Source: Fulvivirga ulvae (lineage in GTDB: Bacteria; Bacteroidota; Bacteroidia; Cytophagales; Cyclobacteriaceae). Taken from it: a stretch of 64,000 nucleotides of DNA. The notes beneath the pieces are model-generated. The model was not told where the DNA came from, searched no databases, and was given only the letters and a program-made list of their open reading frames with translations. Of this stretch, positions 7,917 through 16,553 are shown one piece after another (the stretch's first letter is position 1; the number at the start of each line of letters is the position of its first letter). A program made the translations under genes and the position numbers. Location: positions 4,985,501-5,049,500 of the forward strand of contig NZ_CP089981.1 of the NCBI RefSeq assembly GCF_021389975.1. The letters are read 5' to 3'.

Positions 7917-9350
7917 TTACAAAGCAGGTAAAATATTCCACCCATATAGATCTCTTAATTCCGCTAATTTGGCGAGGGAAGAACCTGAAGGCGGGCCTAT
8001 AGGGGCTCCTGTCTCATTATACCATATAAGACTGTATATGAAATACCCGTTCATTTCATCATTTAAAACAGCATTCTGATAAACCTTGTCGACTATATCA
8101 TCAATATCAGTTGTATTCAACAAGTTAGGTCCACTTACCATGATGTTATTGATAAAGTTTATGTCAGGCAATATAAGCTCCTCTAATTGCGGAATTCCGG
8201 CCATATTTACATGTTTCAGTTTTTCGCAATGGCTAAGATCAACCGAGGACGGGCCTCTGGTAAGTCCGAGACTTAGATCCGAGAGTGATGTTAATCCGCT
8301 AAAATCTATTTCATCGACCATACCACCATTGTAATATGAGTAAAACTGCTCTATCAAATGTATATCACCGGTAATGGTTATCAGGAAATTGCCCTCAGAA
8401 GAATAACTATGCTGTATTTCTGACTGGGTTACATCGTTACTCAATGCGTGAGTGGTTGACGTGCCGTCCCCAAAATCTATGTTAAGGTGGCCGGAATCAC
8501 CATTTAATGATATACTGAATATATTGCTAAAGGAAAAATCAATATATGCTAACATGGTAAAAGACTTTTGGAGTTTTACCTCCAGCAACATATCATCACC
8601 GAGAGAGTCAATAAGCTGACTATAATCGAAGTCTTTCACATAAGAAGCATAACCTGTTTTATTTATTTCAATAGTATAGTCAGCGTCTTCCTCACCCGGA
8701 AAAGAAATGAGGCTTATCTTTTGAGAGCTGAGTGAAAACCCTTTGATTCTGTCGCCATTATGATAGATGTAACCATAGGCATTAGTAGGTAAGGCCGGAT
8801 CATCTGCCGCGAAAGCTGCTACGCGGAGGGGGTTGACAACCTGCCCAGTGAAAGATGCATAGCCAAAATCCCGGGGAGAGTAAGGTGCAGCCTTTATTAC
8901 CTGGAGGTCATGATGAAACACATCATCTTTTCCAATGTAAAACTGATGAGGAAGGGGTTTGGAAACTGCCTTTTCAAGAGCTGAACCAGCTTTAGGTACT
9001 GCATAGACTACTTTATTTGATGCACTGACCAAAAGGAAATCTGTAATTATATGAGTTCCTTTTGGTAGTGCCACAGCTTTTGCTATATAGCTGTCTCCCA
9101 TTTTATACAGCTCAATTTTTTCCATGTCCAGATGGGGTTCACCACCTGCTAGCGGTATTACATTGATTACCAGATGCGTGGGTTCTTCAACATCATCGTG
9201 GGTTCTCCCATTGATATCTGAAGCACTTAAAGTACCCGAGAACTGAACATTGACCAAACCTGCCGGTTGAGCGTGTTCTTCATCATCACATGATGACAAT
9301 ATGCCGCATAACAGAGCAGTCATTAAAATAAGAATTCTGGAGGTTTTCAT
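7917..9350 (-). CDS. Lipoprotein with PKD-like and leucine-rich-like segments
   Basis: The 477 residues start with a lipoprotein signal (MKTSRILILMTALLCGILSSC). An N-terminal domain of about 230 residues resembles Bacteroidota surface lipoproteins that carry beta-sandwich repeats, but I cannot name it. A PKD-like stretch follows (LNIDFGDGTSTTH ... HSYSSEGNFLITITGD, about residues 285-330). The C-terminal part has irregular LRR-like turns (LTSLSDLSLGL, CEKLKHVNMAGIPQLEELILPD). No catalytic motif is visible. It is a single gene, converging on trehalase and separated from the epimerase gene upstream by 269 bp. That gap holds AT-rich DNA with two copies of AATTATAAATTTA. It is probably a surface binding or adhesion protein; function unknown. 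Confidence 0.7.
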   Translation of the reverse strand: MKTSRILILMTALLCGILSSCDDEEHAQPAGLVNVQFSGTLSASDINGRTHDDVEEPTHLVINVIPLAGGEPHLDMEKIELYKMGDSYIAKAVALPKGTHIITDFLLVSASNKVVYAVPKAGSALEKAVSKPLPHQFYIGKDDVFHHDLQVIKAAPYSPRDFGYASFTGQVVNPLRVAAFAADDPALPTNAYGYIYHNGDRIKGFSLSSQKISLISFPGEEDADYTIEINKTGYASYVKDFDYSQLIDSLGDDMLLEVKLQKSFTMLAYIDFSFSNIFSISLNGDSGHLNIDFGDGTSTTHALSNDVTQSEIQHSYSSEGNFLITITGDIHLIEQFYSYYNGGMVDEIDFSGLTSLSDLSLGLTRGPSSVDLSHCEKLKHVNMAGIPQLEELILPDINFINNIMVSGPNLLNTTDIDDIVDKVYQNAVLNDEMNGYFIYSLIWYNETGAPIGPPSGSSLAKLAELRDLYGWNILPAL

Positions 9351-9619
9351 AATTGGAGTGGTTAGGTGAATTATAAATTTAATATGTTTAATTATAAATT
9401 TACAAAATATTTGTATAGTATATATATTTAAGTTAATATAAACTTACACTTGAAAGATTTGAAAACCACTATAAATAATTATCAATTGAAATTGGGTAGG
9501 CGGGTGAAAATAAGCAGACAATCTGCAGAAGCGGCAGCCAGATAGCGTCCAGTAATCAGTGAACTGTTATAGAGTAACCAAGTGAACTTTCAACCAGTAA
9601 TCAGAAACCAGAAAACCAA

Positions 9620-10552
9620 TTAACAAACCGAAGTCCCGAAAGACGTAGTATAACTACCGCCAGATTCAAGGCTTATCATGCCCATTTTATTGTTCAGGGC
9701 ATCAACATTACATGTCATAGGTTCAATGGCGATGCAATTTCTACCAGGAGTGTACAATTGCAGATAAGGAATAGTGTCTACATCGCGCCACATGGTCAGG
9801 CAGGCCAGCCCGTTTTGCAGGTGGGCTATATTGCGGTCTTTGCATTTTAGCACAAAGCAATCGTCAAGTTGAATTTCATCAACCTCCTTAAAAGTAGAGA
9901 GGGCAGAGTAGCTTTTTACATTGCCTGATGGAAGCGCCCTTTCATTGAGCTCTACCTGGTCTACTTCACTAACCTTAAGCTTTACGCCGGTCCACTCAGG
10001 GAATGTAAAGTAAGGATGCCAGCCTAGCCCAAAAGGCATATTGGAGGAGGAAGTATTCTTCACGTTTATGCTTACTTCAAAATCAGATCTGCTGTTGATT
10101 TTATAGGTTACAGTAAACCTGAAAGTAAAAGGATAATATTTTAATGGAGTTGTTTGGTTGAGAATCAGCCTGATTTCCGCATGTTCTACAGTAGTATTGA
10201 TGTATTCTACCTCAAAAGGCAGATCAGCAATAAAGCCGTGTATGGCATTATGCCTTATCCTTTCGTTAAGAGGGAAGCTGTAGGTCACACCGTTTTCCGA
10301 AAATGTACCGTCCTTAAGGCGGTTAGGGAAAGGGAACAGGAAAGCGCTTTTGTAATAAGTATCATTAAAAATATCTTCTTCAGAAGAAAACCCATCAATC
10401 ACCTCAATGCCGGAGACGGAATCAGAAGATACTTTCAGGCTGTTCAGGCGGGCTCCGAATTCAGGTATGACCTCTAACCCTATATTCTTCTCCTGATGAA
10501 ACAATTTAATAACTTCAAATTTGCCAAAACGGTATTGCGATAATTCAAACAT
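9620..10552 (-). CDS. Aldose 1-epimerase family protein (galactose-mutarotase-like)
   Basis: Catalyses, by family, interconversion of alpha and beta anomers of free hexoses. The 310-residue cytosolic protein shows the beta-sandwich family pattern with the substrate His motif GLGWHPYFTF and an earlier RHNAIHGFI segment carrying another conserved His. Length is typical. It is transcribed away from the sodium/sugar symporter, and the two share an upstream region with a LacI-type palindrome at 10724-10737. Anomer exchange of imported or released glucose before phosphorylation is the likely role. Substrate within the family (glucose, galactose or a glucose-6-phosphate-type sugar) is not decidable here. 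Confidence 0.85.
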   Translation of the reverse strand: MFELSQYRFGKFEVIKLFHQEKNIGLEVIPEFGARLNSLKVSSDSVSGIEVIDGFSSEEDIFNDTYYKSAFLFPFPNRLKDGTFSENGVTYSFPLNERIRHNAIHGFIADLPFEVEYINTTVEHAEIRLILNQTTPLKYYPFTFRFTVTYKINSRSDFEVSINVKNTSSSNMPFGLGWHPYFTFPEWTGVKLKVSEVDQVELNERALPSGNVKSYSALSTFKEVDEIQLDDCFVLKCKDRNIAHLQNGLACLTMWRDVDTIPYLQLYTPGRNCIAIEPMTCNVDALNNKMGMISLESGGSYTTSFGTSVC

Positions 10553-10921
10553 TCACTTGATTTAAATAGGCCTCCCTCATACAGGATCCACCCGGATTTT
10601 ATTGTATTTATTTAATTATTGGTTATACTTTTTATTTCGAATGTAGGTGCTGTCCTAAGCTCGAAAAACGAAATATAAAAGTATTTTTTCTAAATAGACT
10701 CAGGCAAAAACTCATATTTTTTCCGCAAACGATTGCGTTTTTATGATGCTAAAATTGTAGGTCCAATATTTATGAAAACCTGCTTATTATTCTTATTATT
10801 AACATTCGGGTCGGGCTTTGAGGCTGGATAATGTTTTTGTACATAACCTTTATTTTAATGCATTTCATCTCATTGTTTAACCTGAAGCCTGCCACCATTT
10901 TTCAACTTACCCTTACATGTT
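10553..10921. other. 369-bp divergent intergenic region, epimerase / symporter
   Basis: No coding potential is apparent. The stretch is AT-rich and carries one clear regulatory site, a near-palindrome at 10724-10737, roughly in the middle (172 bp from the epimerase start and 185 bp from the symporter start). I could not pick out a convincing TTTG/TAnnTTTG promoter pair. Confidence 0.6.
10724..10737. promoter_or_regulatory. LacI-type operator-like near-palindrome CGCAAACGATTGCG
   Basis: Arms CGCAA and TTGCG surround a central ACGA, giving an almost perfect 14-bp dyad. The central 12-mer GCAAACGATTGC recurs exactly at 57802-57813, and GCAAACGTTTGC occurs at 20904-20915. The CG-centred dyad with GCAAACG half-sites is typical of LacI-family operators. 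Confidence 0.65.
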
Positions 10922-12505
10922 ATGGAAATGAACTTTTACGATAAACTACAGCCCGTAGACATAGGCATTGTTGTCTTTTACCTGCTGTTTGTTGTCCTGC
11001 TTGGGCTCTACTTCGGGTCAAAGCATAAAGATGCCGAAGACTACTTTCTCGCTGGCAGAAATCTCACCTGGCCGCTGATTGGCTTTTCTCTTTTTGCATC
11101 AAACATGAGCAGTAACTCGCTGGTGGGTCTCACCGGTTCCGGTTACGTGACCGGTTTTTCCGTTTTTAGCTACGAATGGATGGCCGTATTTGTACTGATC
11201 ATATTTGCTGTTTTTTTTCTTCCGTTCTACCTTAAAAATAAAATTTATACTGTACCCGAATACCTCAACAACCGTTTTGATTACTTTACCCGTGCTTATG
11301 CGTCAGCCATAGCCATTATACTTAATGTAATAGTGGATGTAGCAGCCACATTATACGCCGGAGGTATACTCATTCAGCTTATATTTCCACAGTTTGAGCT
11401 CTGGGTGATCATATCTGTTTTGGCAGTAATTGCCGGTTTGTACACTATCTCAGGAGGTTTAAGCGCCGTGGTTTACACCGATGCCATTCAGGCCGTGATC
11501 CTGATTTTTGGCAGTATGCTTATTACCTATTATGCATGGGATGCCTCAGGTGGTTTTGCAGAAGTGATGAAGGTTACCGACCCTGATCATTTTGATATTG
11601 TCAGGTCAACTTCAGACCCTGAGCTACCCTGGCCGGGATTGTTTACAGGAGTATTTCTGTTAGGCTTCTATTTTTGGGGCACCAACCAATACATTACCCA
11701 AAGGGCCCTGGCTTCCAGAACCACACTGCATGGTCAGTGGGGATCTATGTTTGCCGGTCTTTTGAAGATTTCCATTTTGTTTATCATGATATTTCCCGGA
11801 GCATTTGCCAGAGTCATCTACCCGGAAATTGATAAAGTAGATACCTTATACCCAACCATGCTGTTCGACCTGTTACCTACCGGAATATTAGGACTCGTGC
11901 TCGCGGGCTTTATCGCAGCTTTAATGTCCAGCATAGATTCAGGACTTAACTCGGTATCCACATTGGTAACTATGGACTTTATTACCAAAATATGGCCTGA
12001 AAAAACTACGGAACAACTTATGAAAATGGGGCGCTGGGTAACTTTTATAGTTATGGTGATTGCTACAGCCTGGGCACCACAAATTATCCATTTTGAGAAA
12101 TTGTGGGATTACCTGCAGCAGGCATTGTCATGGTTCTGCCCACCGATCATTGCCCTTTTCATAATGGGACTGTTCTGGAAAGGTGCCAATACCACCGGTG
12201 CCCGCTGGACTATAATGGTAGGCTCAGTAATTACGCTCTTTTCCATTATATTCAACGATGCCGCATGGAAACCACACTTCCTTTACATGACCGGTTTGCA
12301 CTTCTTTTTGAGTTGTATAGCTATGGTAGTGGGGTCAATGTTTGGGAAGCGCCAGTCTGATGAGGTGCTGAAAAATACTGTCTGGTCAATAGGCGAGTAC
12401 AGGGCGGAAACGCTGGAGCTGAGCAAGCTGGCGTGGTACAAGAATTACAGGATACACGCTTTGATCCTGGTTATTATAGTAGGTATAATTTTGATCGTCT
12501 ATTAG
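10922..12505 (+). CDS. Sodium:solute symporter (SSS family, SGLT-like sugar transporter)
   Basis: The 527-residue inner-membrane protein has about 14 hydrophobic segments. It shows SSS family marks: an N-terminal segment GLYFGSKHKDAEDYFLAGRN, then FASNMSSNSLVGLTG, and later ALMSSIDSGLNSVSTL, which includes the serine pair that contributes to the Na+ site. It resembles the bacterial Na+/glucose and Na+/galactose branch. It should import a monosaccharide or small glycoside with Na+, consistent with marine life (inference). It is followed, 95 bp on, by the glycerol genes, and diverges from the aldose epimerase. The LacI-type site upstream suggests sugar-responsive control. A second in-frame ATG (10928) is an alternative start. 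Confidence 0.88.
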   Translation: MEMNFYDKLQPVDIGIVVFYLLFVVLLGLYFGSKHKDAEDYFLAGRNLTWPLIGFSLFASNMSSNSLVGLTGSGYVTGFSVFSYEWMAVFVLIIFAVFFLPFYLKNKIYTVPEYLNNRFDYFTRAYASAIAIILNVIVDVAATLYAGGILIQLIFPQFELWVIISVLAVIAGLYTISGGLSAVVYTDAIQAVILIFGSMLITYYAWDASGGFAEVMKVTDPDHFDIVRSTSDPELPWPGLFTGVFLLGFYFWGTNQYITQRALASRTTLHGQWGSMFAGLLKISILFIMIFPGAFARVIYPEIDKVDTLYPTMLFDLLPTGILGLVLAGFIAALMSSIDSGLNSVSTLVTMDFITKIWPEKTTEQLMKMGRWVTFIVMVIATAWAPQIIHFEKLWDYLQQALSWFCPPIIALFIMGLFWKGANTTGARWTIMVGSVITLFSIIFNDAAWKPHFLYMTGLHFFLSCIAMVVGSMFGKRQSDEVLKNTVWSIGEYRAETLELSKLAWYKNYRIHALILVIIVGIILIVY

Positions 12506-12600
12506 AGGCTCAGAGCAATGGCATCAGATATGAAAGTCGTTATGCAGATTAATTTAGGTGACCCGGGTATTTTTCATTTCCTTTTGGTAAATTGATCGCT

Positions 12601-13410
12601 ATGTCTGTATATCTGGGAGAATTTATCGGAACCATGTTGCTAATCATCTTTGGTGGAGGTGTAGTAGCAGGTGTTGTTTTAAAAGGTACAATTTCGGAAG
12701 GAGCCGGATGGCTGGTAATAGTCGTAGCCTGGGGGCTGGCCGTTGCCTTTGCCATCTATGCTGTAGGAAATATCAGTGCCGCTCATATCAATCCGGCAGT
12801 CACCGTCGGGCTGGCGTTCATAGGAGAGTTTCCCTGGAGCAAGGTGCCCGGCTATGTCCTGTCTCAAATCCTTGGCGCATTTACGGGAGGGGTTATTGTC
12901 TGGCTTCATTACCTGCCGCACTGGAACAAAACGGAGGATAAGGCAGCCAAGCTGGCCGTGTTTTGTACAGCCCCGGCCATTCGCTCCTACGCAGCCAACT
13001 TTGTAAGTGAAATGATCGCAACCATGATCCTGGTGATGGGGATACTGTTCGTAGGAGCCAATAAATTCACGGAAGGGCTGAACCCATTAGTCATAGGTGG
13101 CCTGGTAATGGTGATTGGGCTTGGACTTGGCGGCACTACCGGTTTTGCCATCAACCCGGCAAGGGATCTGGGGCCGCGATTAGCCCATTTTTTCCTGCCC
13201 ATTAGAGGCAAAGGAACCTCCGATTGGGCCTACGCCTGGGTGCCGGTCATTGCTCCTGTTTTAGGAGGCATATTGGGTGCCGTACTATACAGGATATTGT
13301 TTGATCAGCAAATGGAACCGGCATATTTTGTAATAATAGGCCTGGCCGTTTTGTCGGCAGTTTATGCCATAGTACAGGATCAGAAGAAAAAAGTTAAAAT
13401 GCAAAAATAA
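12601..13410 (+). CDS. glpF: Aquaglyceroporin / glycerol uptake facilitator
   Basis: Forms a channel for glycerol across the inner membrane. The two half-helix motifs are present: NPA at residues 64-66 (AHINPAVT) and NPA at 185-187 (FAINPARDLGPR). The Asp after the second NPAR is characteristic of glycerol-conducting members. The 269-residue length and six membrane segments fit. I start at ATG 12601; a TTG at 12592 would add three residues (MIA) but is less usual. It is first in a tight glpF-glpK-glpD operon, with glpK only 8 bp downstream, so glycerol is surely the physiological solute. Confidence 0.93.
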   Translation: MSVYLGEFIGTMLLIIFGGGVVAGVVLKGTISEGAGWLVIVVAWGLAVAFAIYAVGNISAAHINPAVTVGLAFIGEFPWSKVPGYVLSQILGAFTGGVIVWLHYLPHWNKTEDKAAKLAVFCTAPAIRSYAANFVSEMIATMILVMGILFVGANKFTEGLNPLVIGGLVMVIGLGLGGTTGFAINPARDLGPRLAHFFLPIRGKGTSDWAYAWVPVIAPVLGGILGAVLYRILFDQQMEPAYFVIIGLAVLSAVYAIVQDQKKKVKMQK

Positions 13411-13418
13411 AATAGTTT

Positions 13419-14909
13419 ATGGCGGACAAATACATCATAGCCCTGGATCAGGGTACTACCAGTTCGAGGGCCGTGCTTTTTAATGATAAAGGAGAATTGT
13501 TGGCCATTGAGCAGCAAGAGTTTAAACAGTACTTTCCAAAGCCGGGGTGGGTCGAGCACGATGCCCGGGAAATATGGGAGACCCAGCTTGAAGTATTAAC
13601 TGCACTGATCACCAATCAAAAGGTCAAGCCAAATCAAATTGCAGCATTAGGCATTACCAACCAGCGTGAAACCGCCATAGTCTGGGAGAAAGCCACCGGT
13701 AAGCCGATCCATAAAGCCATTGTATGGCAGGATAAGCGTACCAGCTCCATATGCAACGAACTAAAGCAAAAAGGCCTGGAAAATATGGTCAGAGAAAAGA
13801 CCGGTTTGGTAATTGACTCCTATTTTTCCGCCACCAAGATCCAGTGGATACTGGACAATGTACCCGGAGCACGGGATAAAGCAGATGCCGGGGAACTGCT
13901 GTTCGGCACTGTAGACACCTGGCTTGTATGGAACCTTACCAAAGGCAAACAACACGTAACGGATTATACAAACGCCTCCCGCACAATGCTTTACGATATC
14001 AACCTGCTAAAGTGGGATACAGAGCTGACAGATTTACTCAGGGTAAACAAATCTTTGCTTCCGGAGGTTAAACCCTCAGCAGCACATTTTGGCGTATGGG
14101 AATTTGGCGGAGAGGAGATACCCATAACAGGTATTGCGGGAGATCAGCAGGCAGCCCTGTTTGGTCAGGCCTGCTGTGAGGTAGGTATGGCAAAGAATAC
14201 ATACGGCACCGGCTGTTTTATGCTCATGAATACCGGAGACAAGTTGCAACTGTCGGAAAACGGGTTGATTACCACCATAGCTTATGGTGTTGACGGAAAA
14301 GTTCACTACGCACTGGAGGGTAGTGTGTTTGTGGCCGGAGCAGCAGTGCAATGGCTACGTGACGGTCTGAAGTTGATTAAAGATACCATGGAAACCGAAG
14401 CCATGGCAGAAGAAGTCAAAGAAACAGAAGATGTGTTTGTAGTACCGGCCTTCGTAGGTCTGGGGGCACCTTATTGGGACATGTACGCGCGCGGGGCCAT
14501 TTTCGGCCTTACCCGTGATACCGATACACGGCACCTGGTAAAAGCAACACTGGATTCACTTGCCTATCAGACGCGTGATATACTGGAAGCCATGCAAAAA
14601 GACTCTAAAGTTGACCTCAAATCCTTGAAAGTTGATGGCGGCGCAGTTGCCAATAATTATCTGATGCAATTTCAGGCAGATATACTAGGCGTGGAAGTGG
14701 TGAGGCCAGAAGTAATCGAATCTACGGCTCAGGGTGCGGCTTACCTGGCAGGTATTGGTATTGGGATGTGGAAACAGGAAGATCTGGCAAAGCTCCAGAA
14801 AATAGACCGGGTTTTTAAGCCCATGCTTGATAACAAGACCCGTGAAAGATTATACAAAAAATGGCAGGAGGCCGTTAAACGTACGATGAACTGGATTGAA
14901 GAAGAGTAG
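13419..14909 (+). CDS. glpK: Glycerol kinase
   Basis: Phosphorylates glycerol with ATP to sn-glycerol-3-phosphate in the cytosol. The 496-residue FGGY-family protein has the N-terminal phosphate-binding loop ALDQGTTSSRAVLFN. It also has GITNQRET with IVWQDKRT (substrate-binding region), ITGIAGDQQAALFGQ and the C-terminal VDGGAVANNYLMQFQADIL. Length and all motifs match functional glycerol kinases. It lies 8 bp after glpF and only 2 bp before glpD, so the three are one transcript. Confidence 0.97.
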   Translation: MADKYIIALDQGTTSSRAVLFNDKGELLAIEQQEFKQYFPKPGWVEHDAREIWETQLEVLTALITNQKVKPNQIAALGITNQRETAIVWEKATGKPIHKAIVWQDKRTSSICNELKQKGLENMVREKTGLVIDSYFSATKIQWILDNVPGARDKADAGELLFGTVDTWLVWNLTKGKQHVTDYTNASRTMLYDINLLKWDTELTDLLRVNKSLLPEVKPSAAHFGVWEFGGEEIPITGIAGDQQAALFGQACCEVGMAKNTYGTGCFMLMNTGDKLQLSENGLITTIAYGVDGKVHYALEGSVFVAGAAVQWLRDGLKLIKDTMETEAMAEEVKETEDVFVVPAFVGLGAPYWDMYARGAIFGLTRDTDTRHLVKATLDSLAYQTRDILEAMQKDSKVDLKSLKVDGGAVANNYLMQFQADILGVEVVRPEVIESTAQGAAYLAGIGIGMWKQEDLAKLQKIDRVFKPMLDNKTRERLYKKWQEAVKRTMNWIEEE

Positions 14910-14911
14910 TT

Positions 14912-16543
14912 ATGATCACCTTGTCAGCGCTGGATCGCTCTATCTTATTAAATGACCTGCAATCCTCCCGGTTTGACCTGCTGGTTATCGGAGGAGGAAT
15001 AACCGGTGTGGGGATAGCTCTGGATGCTGCTTCAAGAGGCATTAGAGTGGCTTTGGTAGAAAAGGAAGACTTTGCATCCGGTACCAGTAGCCGCTCCACA
15101 AAGCTGATCCACGGAGGTTTAAGATACCTCAAGCAATTTGAAATAGCCCTTGTGAGAGAAGTAGGCAGGGAACGGGCCACACTTCACCGGCTGGCCCCAC
15201 ATCTGGTAACAGCCGAAAAAATGCTCCTACCCCTGATCAAAGGAGGCAATTTTGGCAAACTGCTTACCTCATTTGGCCTCATGGTCTACGATGTGCTGGC
15301 CGATGTACAAAGTGCAGACCAAAGGAAAATGCTGGACAGGGAAGAGGCTTTGTCGAAGGAGCCCTTACTGGATAAGAAAAACCTGGAGGGAGCTGGCATT
15401 TATGCAGAATATCGCACTGACGATGCCCGGCTCACGATAGAAGTGATGAAAGCCGCAGCCCATTTTGGTGCCACATGCCTCAACTATGTAGAAGCCCTTG
15501 AGTTAACTTACCACAACAACCGGGTGACAGGTGTAAAAGCCAGTGATAAACTCAATGGCAATAGCTTTGAAATCAGTGCCGACCTCGTGGTAAGTGCCAC
15601 CGGCCCCTGGGTCGACGAGATAAGAAAGAAGGATCACTCTCTGGAAGGAAAACGACTCCATCTTACTAAAGGAGTACATATTGTGGTCGATCATGAAAAG
15701 CTGCCCGTAAAGCAAGCCGTATATTTTGATGTGCCGGATGGCCGTATGATCTTCGCCATACCCAGAGGAAAAATTACCTATATCGGAACCACTGATACCG
15801 ATTATTTTGGCAACAAAGAGCATGTATTGACTAACAGGGAAGATGTAGAGTATCTCATTGATGCTGTAAATCATGCTTTTCCTGACTCGGATATTAACAT
15901 TAGGGATGTCAGATCCAGTTGGGCCGGATTGCGTCCGTTAATCCACGAAGAGGGGAAATCAGCTTCTGAATTGTCGCGCAAAGACGAAATTTTTGTTTCG
16001 GATACCGGCCTGATCTCTATTGCAGGAGGGAAGCTCACCGGCTACAGGAAAATGGCAGAAAGGGTCACCGATCTGGCCATTAAAAAACTCAAAGATAAAG
16101 GCCTCTCGAAAGAACTTGGATCATGTCGCACCAATGAGATCCCTTTGGGAGGAGGAAAGTTTATGGATGCCCTGTCCATTAAACGCTACACCCAATCGCT
16201 GGAGGACGAAATAGACCAGGCAGAGGCAAATTACCTTGTCGGAAATTATGGTACCCAAACCGAGGAGATATTAAAAAAACGAAGAGATAAAACCCCGTAT
16301 GCATTGTTGGAGGCAGAGTGTCAATATTGCATAGAAAATGAGCTCGTCAATACGCTATGTGATTTTTTCATACGAAGGACTGGCAAACTTTACTTTGACA
16401 TTGAAAGTGTTAAGGCTAATTACAAGCTCCTGTCCAAATACATGCAGAACCAATTTAGCTGGAGTGGGGAGAGGCTTGTTACAGAAATTAAGAACATAGA
16501 GCAGGCGATTCATGAAGCCTCACATTTTGATCCCATTAAATAA
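14912..16543 (+). CDS. glpD: Aerobic glycerol-3-phosphate dehydrogenase (FAD)
   Basis: Oxidises sn-glycerol-3-phosphate to dihydroxyacetone phosphate and passes electrons to quinone at the membrane. The 543 residues carry the FAD-binding motif LLVIGGGITGVGIALDAA near residues 24-41. Further on are the conserved ASGTSSRSTKLIHGGLRYL and GLRPLIHEEGKS ... ISIAGGKLTGYRKMAE. A C-terminal accessory domain of about 130 residues is complete. It ends the glpFKD run. The GH13 gene begins 11 bp later, so that enzyme is very likely co-transcribed, linking glycoside cleavage to glycerol use. Confidence 0.96.
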   Translation: MITLSALDRSILLNDLQSSRFDLLVIGGGITGVGIALDAASRGIRVALVEKEDFASGTSSRSTKLIHGGLRYLKQFEIALVREVGRERATLHRLAPHLVTAEKMLLPLIKGGNFGKLLTSFGLMVYDVLADVQSADQRKMLDREEALSKEPLLDKKNLEGAGIYAEYRTDDARLTIEVMKAAAHFGATCLNYVEALELTYHNNRVTGVKASDKLNGNSFEISADLVVSATGPWVDEIRKKDHSLEGKRLHLTKGVHIVVDHEKLPVKQAVYFDVPDGRMIFAIPRGKITYIGTTDTDYFGNKEHVLTNREDVEYLIDAVNHAFPDSDINIRDVRSSWAGLRPLIHEEGKSASELSRKDEIFVSDTGLISIAGGKLTGYRKMAERVTDLAIKKLKDKGLSKELGSCRTNEIPLGGGKFMDALSIKRYTQSLEDEIDQAEANYLVGNYGTQTEEILKKRRDKTPYALLEAECQYCIENELVNTLCDFFIRRTGKLYFDIESVKANYKLLSKYMQNQFSWSGERLVTEIKNIEQAIHEASHFDPIK

Positions 16544-16553
16544 CTGAAGTAAT

